A stretch of DNA of 64,000 bases from Rhytidiadelphus loreus (Eukaryota > Streptophyta > Bryopsida > Hypnales > Hylocomiaceae). Both the position numbers and the translations under genes were made by a program. The notes under the pieces are model-generated. The model had not been told where the DNA came from. It did not search any database and saw only the letters and a program-made list of their open reading frames with translations. Positions 34,438-47,659 of this stretch are shown here, piece after piece; within the stretch, counting starts at the first letter, position 1, and every line of letters begins with the position of its first letter. The stretch covers positions 80,371,093 to 80,435,092 of the forward strand of contig OX344763.1 in the NCBI GenBank assembly GCA_947034895.1, given 5' to 3'.

Positions 34438-37400
34438 GGTTAGTGTGTACTACACATTTTCTTGCACTAGAGCATAAGCTTTCAAGAATTAAGGAACAAA
34501 ACCAAATCTTATTTCTCATAATTGCAGTGTTAGTGTGTTACACTGTACACCCAATGTTAATTAGAAGAAAATGATTGTTGCTTGTATTAGTACAAGCGGT
34601 AAATGAGAAGATGAGGATATATTGTACGAACATGGAGATCATTTTTTTTTTCTTGTATTATAATCGTATGTTTCATGTAATGTAGATTTTGTCTATTCGA
34701 CAGAATCCAAAAACAAGGGATCTAAGGGTCAATTCTCTTAGGAAAGGCCAATAAGTCTAGTGTGTTGTGACTAAGGTCACTCGTTTTCATATTGGAAATA
34801 CTTATCTATGTCGTTTTATATTTCGTTTTCCAAAACAAACCCAGGAAATGCACCTAAGGTCAATTTTCACAGTCCAAATACCAATGCTATTTTATAGACA
34901 CAAATGCATGGCGTTCCAGTCCTGTCTAGTGTGTGGCTCATGTCAATTATCAAGTCAATTTGCCGGGAATGGTCAATTTTCTTATGCATGCTCTAGCCAC
35001 TTAATAGTAATATATAAATAAGCATATTCATAATTACACCATTTGTATTATATTAAAGGAATCTCTTTTTCAATTCCCTTAATTTAATATGTATAACAAT
35101 TTCACAATTTATTTTATAATTCAAAGAATTAATATTTTTAATCTCAACTTATTCATACATAAATCATTTGGAAAAGAATTGATTCTTTCCTGTTTAATTG
35201 GTGTGGTTTTATCTTTAAGCTTTTTCCTTTAGCTTTTACAATGGGCAATTTTATCTTTCTTTGAAGTGTTGGGTTGGTCAAATAGGCACACGACCAAGAC
35301 TCAACCAAACACAGGATAATAGACCTAAGATTGTTATGAGTCTAGTTGCTGTGAGCAAGTCGACTTGCCACCAACCGCCAGCTACTATCTACTTGACCAA
35401 GGCTGGTTATTTCTCTAACTAGTCATGTCTCCTACTAGAAGACCAACTTTATGTCTTTGAGATTTTGCAAGAAAGATTTAGATTCTACTTGCCATTACTA
35501 TTTGTATAAACTTATTACAAATCTAATAAACTTGTTTGGACGCAATGTTTGACATAGTCAATTTATCTTTTTCTTACTGCTTCTATTGCAAATAGACTTG
35601 ATTGATTTCAAGTCATGGAATCACAATGCAGTCCAATAACTCAGGCAAAGGGACAAACAAACCAATATCATCAACGACAATTAGACTGGAATTAATTTCA
35701 TAATTGGTATAAAGACACACATACTTAGTATGTCAATTAACTAGAATATCATTTTATCATTCATTGGACTGTAATCTAACATACCCATGCATATACAGTC
35801 AACTAGATTTGATGCATTTTATTGCAGCCATACATTTTAATACTAATTGACATTCACTCACTTAATGTAACTCCTACATAAGTCAATTAGCCATGGTCGC
35901 AAGAAATTCAAGCTCATAACAGTAACACTATCAATTGGACTTAACTCGTATCCAGTCTATTTTCCTTACTTCCCTAAACACAATATTCGTTATTTTGGGA
36001 GTTTTCCTATCTCCCAATTTACGTCGGTTTGCGCTGATCTGAATCACAGATTGGAAAACTGGAATTTTTGAATGGCCATAACTTACTCAAATTTTGTCCA
36101 AACTGGGCATATGAGGTGTTTTTTGACATCTACAAATTCCGTAGATGTCAAAAAACACCTCATATGCCCAGTTTGGACAAAATTTGAGTAAGTTATGGCC
36201 ATTCAAAAATTCCAGTTTTCCAATCTGTGGTGCAGATCAGCGCAAACCGAGCTGAACTGCATACTCCCAAAATCATGGAATTCTCCCAAAATAACGAATA
36301 TCGTGTTCCTACTTACTAGGCCAATTCTACTTCGACTTACTCAGTCCACTAGACCACCAACCATATGTTCAATGAGCCCTGTCTGTCAAATGGACGATAA
36401 TATTACACCTATATCTACAAAGCTAAACAGCAAGTATAACCAGAACAATATCGACTCAATCAAGTGTGCAATTGAATCACACTTAAACTTCAAAGAAATC
36501 TGACTGAAGATATTATTCTCAATAATCTTACAAGTCAAATAGATTTCCTTACCTTATAACTTCAGGTATCCTACTTCGTCCAGTCGACTTCTAACAGGAT
36601 CCCCGCCATGCTGCTACGCTCTCATCCGAAGAAGTGGAACAGAGAGATTTGAACTTACTCGATATTTTCTTCACCGCAGGTAGACCATGCTTTCCATCAC
36701 CATTACGTCCTTCCACTTAATAAAAGTCTTAACACATTTTGATCTCTTAAATAGACAACTTACAATCCTTTCTCACAACCTCTTGTAGACAACTTGACCG
36801 TAATCACCCTCAGGCAATTAGATCTCTCAATCAACAAACCCGATCATCATCTCTACTAAAATTGATTCCGCAATTTTTAATGCAAAGTCGCTTGCCATGT
36901 TCAATCACCATAAGCGGATAATTAATTATTCATTGTAACTGGATTGTTGTTATACACATTCAATCCTTACTGGTGTTTTTTGACAATCTCAAGAGAAGCT
37001 CAGGTAGTCTATTTGACACCAACTCAATCCACCATTGAGCAACTAGACAGAATTAATCTGGTCAACTAGACTATACTGTAAGTTCATTACTCAACAACCC
37101 AGCTGTATTTGCAAAGGCAACGACTTGACGACAGTATCTCGCTCGCGGTGTTTGCCCACGCAAATAGACAGGTTCAATTTAGTAAAACTCAGTTTCCAAA
37201 TGAGTATATAGACACAATTAACTTCAGTCAATTAGACAATAAGTCATTCACTCGGTTATAAATTCAACACTTAATCAACTAAACCACAGCTTCCCACAAT
37301 CCTCCAGATGCTACACAAAGCAATTTGACATACACCCACCCGGTGCACAGTCTCATACAAACAGTCAATTTGACCAGCAAAACACTTCCAGTGTACTCAC

Positions 37401-37887
37401 GGATTCAATTAGACAATTTTAGAAGCTACAATTATATTTCTTTACTACAAGTGCGCAAGTACAATGAGTCATACCACCTGTATGAACTAAAAAAATAAAA
37501 GACTAGACCTTTGGACATATAGTCCCAAAATTTGGTGAAGACAACTCTTCACCGAATGCTACCAAGGCTATTTGACCCTTTTCATATCTTGTCTAATTGA
37601 CTCTTCTAAACCGTAATTCCAACGTTTCCATTCTCATACAAAAACCTTCGAGGCTATTAGACTTACAAATGGAAACAAGGCATTCTATTTACTCCTTTTA
37701 CACTACAAGAGTCAAATGGACAGAAAATTAAAAATTCAAAGGTACGACATTTCATTACGTTTTTAGGTTGTAGCCATACAAGTGTTATATATATGTGCAT
37801 GCAATGAGAAACTTTTATAAGCAACATGCATGTAGTAAATGATGTCTACCAAGGCAATAAAAACCTTACAAATGCATGAAAGACAAA
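34438..37887. other. TNP2 intron / AT-rich flank with short-word cluster
   Basis: No gene. Between about 35280 and 37750 short words of the form CAATTAGAC, GTCAATT, AACTAGAC and AGTCAATT occur dozens of times. The stretch also contains the foldback 35977-36307. It separates the TNP2 5' exon from the left end of the 17.7-kb element. Confidence 0.5.
35977..36307. mobile_element. Long foldback (hairpin) element
   Basis: Two arms of about 160 bases face each other. The inner part, from TTTGCGCTGATCTG to GACATCTAC, is almost perfectly inverted over about 100 bases with a 7-base loop (AAATTCC, near 36137-36145). The outer arm tips (AACACAATATTCGTTATTTT and its inverse) also match, with a looser patch between. 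No clear target duplication was identified. Confidence 0.75.
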
Positions 37888-37890
37888 TGA
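37888..37890. repeat. Target-site duplication TGA (left copy; right copy 55600-55602)
   Basis: This 3-bp direct repeat immediately flanks the 31-bp terminal inverted repeats of the 17.7-kb element. Confidence 0.65.
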
Positions 37891-37921
37891 AGGGCTTATT
37901 CGTTAATTTGAGACAAGTTGG
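37891..37921 (+). repeat. Left terminal inverted repeat of the 17.7-kb element
   Basis: 31 bases matching the right terminus in inverse orientation at 29 positions; the mismatches are at bases 4 and 27. Confidence 0.8.
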
Positions 37922-38420
37922 GGTCTCATTTTAATGCATTCTATATTTAGAAAGAAATAAGTATTCAATAAATTGAGACTCTTCAATAAATTAAGACTTC
38001 AAAATGTTAAAATATTTTTTTATAGATTTTTCTAGTTCTAGAAAAAGTATCTCCAACCAACAATTCACTATTTCATTCCTTAACTTATTCATTAATATCT
38101 ATATACAATAGACCATGAACTTATAAATTGAAACATTTCTTTAAATTGAGACTACCTTTAATCCCAAAAAATCATCCCCTTACTTCTCACACCAAACTTT
38201 TTAAATGAAAGACTTCAACCAAATACAAATTGAAGGCACAAGTAAATGTAATATATACAAAAGCTATAAGAAAGGGGAAATATTTTCTATTAATAGCAAT
38301 AAAAATGTTACATATCTGCCACATCATTATAGAAACAATTAAAGAAACAACTACAAACATTGAAATGTAAAACCACATGGAACTTCACTTCCTAAAATAA
38401 ACCACCAACAGACCTACAAA

Positions 38421-41289
38421 CTATTCCTCGCCTTCCGCGGAAGACACTTCGTTCTCTGAATTAGAGTTAAAGGCCGTCAGGGATGATTTGATGATGTTTA
38501 TTTGCATCTTCGGAATTGTAACTTTTGTAATAACTTGAGGTTGATCTTCAGCCCCCCTTCTTCCACGTGGCTTGAAAGCTGTCATGATACAATCTGTGTT
38601 GGACCAGCACGGAGGGATTACATGATCCTCGCGCCACACATTCCCAGCTTTAGTGTCCCATCCAGCATACGTATCCATATTGATGTGACGACTTGAAGCA
38701 GGCGTCCAATACTGGATTTGGATCAAATGAACATGTCCGGGATCTGGATTTGGATTTGTAAGAGCCCTCGCAAGCCAAAATGGTTTTGGGTCATCATCTG
38801 CGGGGCGCACTGCAACAAAATAACCTGCAAACACATCACGATCAACACGAAATGAAGGACGTGGGCGGTCACGCCTACGTCCAATGAAAGGTGCATCCCG
38901 TGCAAACTCTTCACGTATTGTACCATTTCACTGCATTTGGTCTTCCGGTTCATTAGTGATCCTAGAAGCTAGCCAAAATCCATCTTGTAATGTCTCACGC
39001 ACCTGTAGAGGGGCATCTAGGGGCAGATGTCACACCTTTCCAGTAACTTTTTATAGGGTCAATCTTCCTCCTGAACTCTCCAGATCAGTCGTTGTCTGAC
39101 ATTGCACTCCAATGAGCAATAAAACCATTCAAACCCTTTTTGATCTCAGGCAGTGCTTTCATATGTTGTGGAGGTAGCGGGAGCGGACTACCGCTTGGTA
39201 CTAGGGGACGCCCGTCTTCAGTCTCCGACCACAAGTGAATCCCTTTCTTGTGCAGTGGTAGCCAATCCTTGTCGGTACAAAGATATTTATACTCCATAAT
39301 CGGCCAACCACTAGAATCCATGTGGAACTTGAATTGCTGGCCCGAGGAATGACCTTCTAAAAAATCCCCACCTGTTCCCAAGTACTCGTGCACAAATCTT
39401 TTGAAGTCAAGGACTTCCTCGATGAGATGAGGAATTACCGGGTGGGATTCACAGTCCATGAAGGACTTCATGAGTCTTGGAAGTGTCTGGTAATCATTGG
39501 TCTTCAACATGTTGCTCCATCGACCAAACAAAGCATCAATGTCTTCATGTGTGTGTCCAACTATAAGGAAGTTGATGTATATCTCGCGGAAAATGCCTTT
39601 GAATACAAGTAGAGAGCAAAAAGCAAAAACCCATCGGTTCTTGTTGTCTCCCGATGCATTGTCCAATTGCAAAGTCAATATAGGCGGTAGGGGCAGAGCG
39701 GGAATAGGTTCTTGTGGAGGAACGAGGGAGTCCAAGCAAATTCCCCGGCCTGCTAGCACAGCCTTGGTTAACATGGATTGGTCATCGTCCTTAGAAAATA
39801 AGATCCTTGATGTATTTTTGGGCGGTCCCTCAAGATCACGCAACAATCTAGCAATGGAGCCAATGGTGTGATTGGAGTCTGTTGGAAAAATGTCTAACCC
39901 ATAGTGCGCATACCGAATGTCACCATGACCATGAGCAATCATACCGGTCACAGCAATAGGCATTTTCATGAAAGAATACGTCACTTTAGTCTTGTGAGAA
40001 AAGTGAGGAGAAGCAGTCTTGGAGTGATCCATTTTATCATGGATGATGCAGAGCATCCTCTCAGGATACATCACGGAATACTCTCTATTTCCGTAATAGA
40101 GTTCCCGATGTGCCTTCTGCCCTGAAAGGTGTGTGGTCAGAATTCTCTCCCATTTGTCTTGCGCAGTAGATAGAATACAAGCGCCCTTCAACTACCTATA
40201 TGTATCGCACATACCACACCTCGAAAAAGTATCTCCTCGTGCCTTCGGAGCAAACTCAGGGAAAGACGCACGACGGATGTTACTCAATCCACTAGAAGAA
40301 ATCGGTGACAAATTAAACGTAGCATTTGCCTCATTGATTTTTGGTAATTGATCACTCCAACGGAAGGCTGACGGCAATACCATTGCAGGGACTCTTTCCC
40401 CAAATGCTAAAGTTCTTGTCTTGTGCGGCATTGCTTCAGCTTCACCTACAATCAACATTCGAAGTGTGGCAGTAGCTTGTACAGTTTGCGTGCGTGGTTT
40501 TTTCAACCCCAAATTCCCATGGGCTTTAGCTTGCATCCCAGATTTGGCCTTCTCTTTGTACCTGTAGAATGTAGCTTTCAAAATCCCATGTATTGTCCAC
40601 CAAGTAGTGGGACACACTTCAAAGTTCTTCAAGGTAATCCAATCCTTCCCATCCTGGTCCTTGTGCATTTGTCGATGAACTTCAAGAAGGCACTTCTTGC
40701 GAATATACACACCATCGATTACATGTAGTTGAGAACGTATGGCTTGAATTTCTCGACGCGGAAACAGCTGCAAGCAATTCTTGGGGCAACATGGCTTTGT
40801 GGACACTTCAGTGATCGCGCGTGTTGTGAGAAGCGATTCTTTTTTGGGAGGAACGTCTACCTCTGACCTCACACGAGAACTTTCATACGATCTAATTCCC
40901 ACACGACCACGGCGGTTCAAAGCATTGACAGCATTGTTATAAATGCTAGTTTGATCATGGTCGTATAGACTAACACCATTCAAAAACACTCTTTTAATGT
41001 GCCAGGAGTGCATGGACCACATCCACCCCGATGGTACTTCACCCTCGCACAAGGACTCGGCAATCTGAATTGCCACACGGTCGTCACCAAGAGGTTCACC
41101 ATCCATGTCAATGACGAGGTCCGCGTCAACGCTTCGACAAATCCCATTCGCGACGTCATCACCAGCATCGTTCCTCAAGGTGACGCATTTCGAGATCCAA
41201 GACGGACGAGGAATACCATCGCAAGGTGCGACACCATCAGGAAGAACAGGCACCGGAACGGTAAAGTCATCTGGACCATGGATGTCCAT
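38421..41289 (-). pseudogene. DUF7869-like protein, candidate transposase of the 17.7-kb element
   Basis: The start chosen is Met at 41289 (MDIHGPDDF), just after a TTGTAG acceptor-like site, so an upstream non-coding exon is possible. The first 360 residues include KPCCPKNCLQLFPRREIQAIR and a CGMC pair. TAG at 40192-40194 breaks the frame. Then come IIHDKMDHSKTASP, LQLDNASGDNKNRWVFAF and FLIVGHTHEDIDALFGRWS, three acidic motifs with the spacing of an RNase-H-like (DDE/DDD) core, as in transposon-linked DUF7869 proteins. TGA near 39083, a frameshift near 39020 and TGA near 38928 follow. The C-terminus (GYFVAVRPADDDPKPFWLARAL) looks like a small BAH/chromo-type reader and ends acidic at 38421. 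It is the only transposase-like gene inside the element. Confidence 0.65.
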
Positions 41290-41354
41290 TCTACAATACA
41301 AAGAAGTTATCCATGTCAGAAGCAAGAGACAAATGATAAATGAAGTCATACAAC

Positions 41355-42436
41355 TTATCCTCGACCCGAAGGTAATAATGAATCAACAGAACCGACGGAA
41401 TTCCGAACTACACAACGAGCATCTCACAAAGGATCTCCAGCACACACCATAGACTGACAAGCAATATTCTCATCGATGCAAAGAGAATGTCATGATCACA
41501 ACAAGGAAATATGAAATAGAAATCCAACAACGAATAAACCGTCACAGTCATATTAATACCAATGAACTCAAGGTACATTGAAATTGTCCACATTACCTGA
41601 CAGACTAAAACCATCCCAACAGGCATATCAATACCAATGAACTCAAGGTACATTGACATAGTGAACACATAGCCGTCGAGGACCAGTCCATCTACATTTT
41701 ACCTTCGAGTCGAAGGTAAGTCAAGGATCTAGTAAATTAAAATCAAGACAGATACCTTCGACTCGACGAAAAGTCAAGAAACTAGTAAGTGAACATGAGA
41801 TCACTCATCTACCTTCGACTCGAAGATAACTAGGTCATGGAATGTACACTACAATTGTTAAACTGTTGGGAACACAAAGTTTCAACAATAATACTATATG
41901 TTTTTGGTAAGGATTGACAATATTACTACATGTATAGTGTAATTGGGTCATTCCAACATTATTATGAGTGTCATACGGAAACAAAATTTAGAACTTTGAA
42001 TTAAATAAAAGGAACTACACTAATTATCACCCAACAATATGTCAGTCTTAGTGCAGTTCAGATTCACTAATTACCCTCGACTCGAGGATAAACTGGTGTA
42101 TCCCACAGCAAGTCGGTTGTTTCTTACACCAATTTTTATTTCAAAAAATATCAGAATACGACAATGTCAAATGTATTTCTGTCAAGAGAACAGAAATGGG
42201 GGAAAATGAACAAGTAACTTCTGTATTTTGATACAATGACCTCATGATTGCACCATAGAGTGAGCTCAAAAATATTCTACCTTCGACTCGAAGATAAATT
42301 ACAATATGAAATGGAAGGCAAGCGATTCGAAATTTAGACAATACTGAATGATTAATATTTCAAATTAATCCTTATCTTCAACACGAAGGTAAATGTATGC
42401 AGTCCTCAGATACCTCTATCTTCAACTCGAAGATAA
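41355..42436. repeat. Cluster of eight 21-bp palindromes, 5' of the DUF7869-like gene
   Basis: Copies start at 41355, 41699, 41752, 41809, 42071, 42277, 42372 and 42416, each 21 bases: a 10-base arm (consensus TTAYCYTCGA), one middle base (C or G), and the inverse arm. The copy at 41699 is perfect; 41752 is degenerate in its right arm. They lie in the upstream or intron region of the minus-strand gene. Confidence 0.85.
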
Positions 42437-45400
42437 AGTATCCAACTCTATGGAGTCGCTCACAATGATTCCCTAAATTTACGCCTTAATATTCGGAGCG
42501 TTGGATTTGGGTTCTCAGAAAATGACTCTAATTACAATGAAAACGGTTTCATGACCAAGATATCGATTGCGTGAACTTCTAACATGCGGTGACCTATCTG
42601 ACTAGTTTAACATACTCAAATCAAGAAATATGGAATGGAGAGGGGAAACAGAAGGGACACTCACGTAGAGTCCTTCGATATGAAATCAAATGCGGCCTCA
42701 GAAACTCGTCAGCTCTCCGCAAAATCATAAGCACACACTTGGAAATGAATGCAAAACTTCCTACTAAAACTAAGAACTATATATTCAAAGCAGGAGCGAC
42801 ATGAAACATGTTTGCACGAATTATTCTCAGCACGGTGGACCTCGTATGTGAGCAACGGAATGGGAACACTGGCAGCAATTGGGAAACAAATTGGAGAAGA
42901 CTAGGAGGGGAACAAATGAGGCGGCAAAACCTGAAAATTCAAATTGAAAGGACCCGTCAGAGAATATGTCAGTCATGAATTCATGGAAAAAGCGATAGTA
43001 GATGCCACACTATTTTCTATTAGAAATGCGCGACTGCGCAATAGTTCGAGTGAATTAGGCGACGTGAGTTGGAAAGAAAATGTACAAGTCAAACCTGGCT
43101 TTTTTTGGAGCAGATTTTGTTGGGCATTTGCTTAATTCTTGGTGGTAAATGGAATTGCACGTTGGCAGAAAGTTTCTAAATTTGAAGCGATCTTTTTCAG
43201 GATTGCCGACAATATATTCTTTTGCATAAAATAGGGTTTCCACCAATAAATGTTGAAAAAGAAAGATTCACTGGGATCCTCTTGTAATTCCTTCCACAGT
43301 GAAATAGGGTTTAGGGTTTGGTGTTTAGGGTTTGGTGTTTGGAGTTAGGTTTTTTTGTGATTAAATTTCTCCACATTTTAATTCTAAGACTTAAAGAAAC
43401 TTACAAGACTAAATACCTTATTCCGCCTACGCATTCAAAGTGTATTCAATGAACATTGAAAAATAAAAACAATTTTGTTTATTCTCTTCATTGAGACCTA
43501 AACCAATATATTATAGAAGGAAAATGTAAAAGTTGAGGTTTGTTCTGAAATGTAGACCACAAAAATTCACAAAATGAAGCCTTCTTTTATCTAAAGGTAT
43601 AATTTTCTTTAAGTTTGTATTTTAAATAAATACAACATCTATAACTAACTTTACAAACTTGTACAATAAATTAATTGTTTTCACTCATGAAACTTACTTA
43701 AGTGCATGCATGGGATACTTGACAATGATTTATTAAGTGTTTGAACCTCCCTATCAACTTTGATTATTAATGAAAGATAAAAATAATTAGTTTAAGCGTA
43801 CTATTGATCATAGTCAGTGGAAGTGACTATGACTATGATTCATACTAGTACCTAATTCAAGGAAAGGTCAATCATGATTTATACATTGCAATGTCATAGG
43901 ACAATAATGGTGCAACTTGATGCCAATTAAACGTCAGACTAATAACATCTTCCATAGACACAATGAATGATAGACAATCATATTAAAATAGTGGGAAAAC
44001 AATTCTTATAGATATTTGTTTTGGAAATGAAAATAGTACAATTATAATTGTAATGCCCCTAAACCCATTGCGTAAGGCAATATTGATAATCATTCATTCA
44101 AACAATAGTGAGGCTTAAACAACAAAAATCATGCCCAACAATTTTCTGAACCCCAAATCATTAATGCCATGGAAGTTGCGTGAAAAAAAAAAATAGAAAT
44201 AAATTAATAGTTACGATTTAGACAATAGTATTATTATAAGGCCTACAAAACAAAAACCATGCCATACAATTTCCTAAACCCCAAATCATTAATGCTATGG
44301 AATTTGCGTAGGAAACAATCAACGGAAATAAATTAATAGTTACGTACAAGTTGCAAATGATTGTGTAGGAGGTGTAGGATGCATGGCCGTCTCAAATAAA
44401 CTTAAAGCACTACTAATTTTTTTTCATTGAGATTTTGCATACTATGGATTGGAAAAGATGTTGTGCAAGTTGCAATTATTCCTCAACTAATTCACATAAA
44501 TATGCAATTCATGATCACTTTAATGACCTTGTACTTGAAACTAAAAAATAAGGCAAGAATCAGCCCTTGTTAATACGATGTACTTCAATAACCATAAAAA
44601 ATATAAAGTCATGAACTTCATTTAAAAAAAAATGAGAAACATGTAAGTTGTGCAAGTTCCAATTATTCCTAAACTCACGAATTCAAAAAAATATATAATT
44701 GGTGGTCACTTTGAATGGCTTACTCCGTGAAATGGAAAATTGGTGCATGAACCTTGCCCTATACTTTAATGTCGAACAAGTTGTAATCTCATAAAATTGA
44801 CGTAAAGAAAAATTGGAAACACGTTGTGCAAGTTCCAATTATTCCTAAACTCACGAATTCAAAAAAATATATAATTGGTGGTCACTTTAAATAACCTTCT
44901 CCTCTAAACTATAAATTAGGACTATAATATTGGAAACCATTTACTTAAAATAATGTTCCAAAATATATAAAGTCATGAAATTCATAGAACTTGCAATAGA
45001 GTAGGAGGTGTAGGATCCGTGGCCGTCCGAATTAAATTCAAAGTAACCACTATCTACTAACTTTTTTGCTAGACGTGTTACATGAGGTGGACCTTCTGTA
45101 AGGTTTTAGGGGAGAAATAAGAATGTCTATGTTTTTAATCATTTTTAAAAGTTAGGAGTTGAGGTTTATTAGCATGTAGAATTTTGAGTCTAGTTTAGTA
45201 TGTATAATTAGGACAAAAATGTATGTATTCATCTTCGAAATCAAGGATGGAAGAATGAATCTTCTACAATTTTTTGCTTCCAATGAATTTTCTTGATTTT
45301 TATAACTAGATGTCGTTACACGGTTTCAAAAAGAGATTAGGGTTTCTATAGTGGCCAATCTAATGTTGAAAAATTAATATTAAGAACCCCAATTTGAATA

Positions 45401-45700
45401 ACTTGTTTACAAACCTGCATCACTAATAATTCTGCATTTCTAAGTAACTTGGATTTTTAACCTACATTATCTCCGAACTTGTATCATGAACTTGCATCCG
45501 AACCTGCATTGCAACCATCCATTCATAATTTGCATTCCGAACTTCCATATTGAACTTCTATTTTGAACTTGCATCCAAAGCAACATTTAGAAATAGTATC
45601 GAATTTAGAATTTGCATTCGTAACTTTGCATCCCTAACCCCTAAATCCGAGCCTGATCTGGAACCTACATTCCGAACTTGCATTGGCGGTTCGGCAACGC
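42437..45700. other. AT-rich interior of the element without gene or palindromes
   Basis: No gene is recognised. A TTTAGGG-like patch lies at 43298-43345. Direct repeats occur at 44125-44180 versus 44248-44310, at 44655-44715 versus 44825-44885, and around 44370 versus 45002 (AGGAGGTGTAGGAT). The 21-bp palindromes found on both sides are absent here. Confidence 0.6.
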
Positions 45701-46580
45701 ACACCTGTGTCCCGAACCTAGAACCTGAATAAATGTCCCGAACCTAGAACTGACCCCGAACCTCCGATCCCAAACCACATTTGGCGGCTCGGCGAAGGTT
45801 TGGAGGTTCATCACCCTCCGCGACTCGCGGAAGGTGATCTCCCCGCTGTCCTGCACGTCGTCGCAAGTCCGGATACCTCCCGCTGATTTGCATTTTGATC
45901 TTCTCGTTTCTCCCCGCGGTTCCTAATGTCGCTCCGTCGTTGCTGAGCGCATGGTGCTACAGAAGTGCTGTCCGCGCGTCGAGATTCTGAACTCTTGTCC
46001 CTACGTGGTGATCCCGAAGTTCTCCCTTGGAATTGGTAAGAGAACACACTGTTTTCTCTTGTACGTGGTGATCTTCTTTGTGCAGGTGTTTCGGGGTTGG
46101 GTTGGGTATGGGGTAAGTGTGTGTGAGTATGGCAAGGTGTCTGATTTCTGTGTTTTTGGCGGTGTTTTTGAGTGGCATTGCAGGGAGTTCTACTCGTCGA
46201 AGGCGTAGTTTGTTGAGGATGTAATGGGGTTTAGGGTGTGCTGGGTTCAAAAAATCCTGGGAGTTTTCTCTTGAGTGTTCATTTCTATTTTGTGTGCGTC
46301 TTCATCTGCGGTGTTTTGGAGTGTTGTTCTCGTGAGCATAATTCTCGGCAGACTACCACAGACGTCAAGAAGCTCGCGGTCTGTGAATATCGGAAGCTGC
46401 AGACCTCTGGATTCTCGGCGGGTTCATTTTTGCGGCCGTTCAGTTCTTCATCTGGATTCTTCCTCAGTTTGAGGTTCTCGCAAGTCAGGACGCCTCAACT
46501 TGGACGAGGTTCGCTGAAGAATTTCCAGTGTTGGTGGAGGTAGACGGCGTTCTCGTGCTGCTGCAGGAAGTCCAGGTTTG
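45701..46580 (+). promoter_or_regulatory. GC-richer stretch, possible promoter/5' exon region of the ParB-methyltransferase gene
   Basis: The sequence changes to CpG-containing, GC-richer DNA. One plus-strand frame is open from about 46385 to 46576 and reads like coding sequence (EAADLWILGGFIF .. FEVLASQDASTWTRF), ending at an AG/GTTTGC donor-like site. It could be a 5' exon of the gene at 47704 or of a separate product; no start codon could be chosen. Confidence 0.3.
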
Positions 46581-47065
46581 CTTTTTTGCTTTCTCTTTTC
46601 CTTACTTCGTTTCCACATGTGCTTACTATGCAAAGCCGAAGCACTTACTGTTCATATTTTCAATACATTGTAGTTACATTCTAGTTTAGGAATTAGGGTA
46701 CAGTGAGACAAGGGAGGTAGTTGTTTGTGGAGGTGCTTGTTTGTGGAGGTGCTGTGAAAATCAGCAACTCAATTTACTTATGCAGTCTGTCCATTACTGT
46801 TTTTAGCTATGTTCATGTCTCTGGCTTAGGGTTTACAAGTGTATTGTTGGTGTATTTCACACATTGCCAATTCATGTTTAAGGTTGAGCTGAATGTCTGC
46901 AACCAAACAGACCTATAGGAATCCAATTGCACTATACATACATTTAGGTTCAGGGTATGCATTATTGTAGGTTGAGGGTTTAAGAACTAGGGTTTACGCA
47001 GGAGACATTGAAGTTTTAAGTGAAGATCACATAATTGAAAACACAATGTTCGGAATGAATGTAAA

Positions 47066-47659
47066 TTATCCTCGACTCAAAGGTAAATTAGAGTTGAGGA
47101 TAATCATTTCATGGTGTACGATATGCAGCCAATTCAGCAATTCAGTCTGCAAATCGATTACCCTCGAGTCGAAGATAAAAGACGGGCAATATAAAACCCA
47201 GCAACAGACCGAGAATATCACAATAATTTTAACATTACCATACTCACCATCGGGTTTACGGCCTTAAATAGAAGTAGAAATGCTCTTCTAAAATAGAAAA
47301 TATTGAAAGCGACAATTTTTAACATATAATATCATGCAATCAAGTTACCTTCGAGACGAAGATAACATGATTAAAACGAAAAATAACCACAATTAGTCGG
47401 TCTATAAATTCAAGTACTAAATTTTAATTAATGGGGAATGACAATTAAAATGCTAAACACCATAAATATATTTTGAGGTCATAAAATTCGTACACACAAA
47501 TGTAATAAACATGACATTAAAACATTACAATGATTCTGCAATTTATCTTCGCCTCGAAGATAATTCTGAAGTATCTAGTTACATACCGTATTGCCGCCGC
47601 CATTAGTAAGTGCTCCGAACATTCTATGCACAACTAAATTACCCTCGACTCGAAGATAA
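47066..47659. repeat. Cluster of five 21-bp palindromes plus a half-site, 5' of the ParB-methyltransferase gene
   Basis: Copies start at 47066, 47158, 47345, 47543 and 47639, with a lone inverse arm (TTGAGGATAA) at 47094-47103. The last copy ends 44 bases before the ATG at 47704. Confidence 0.85.
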
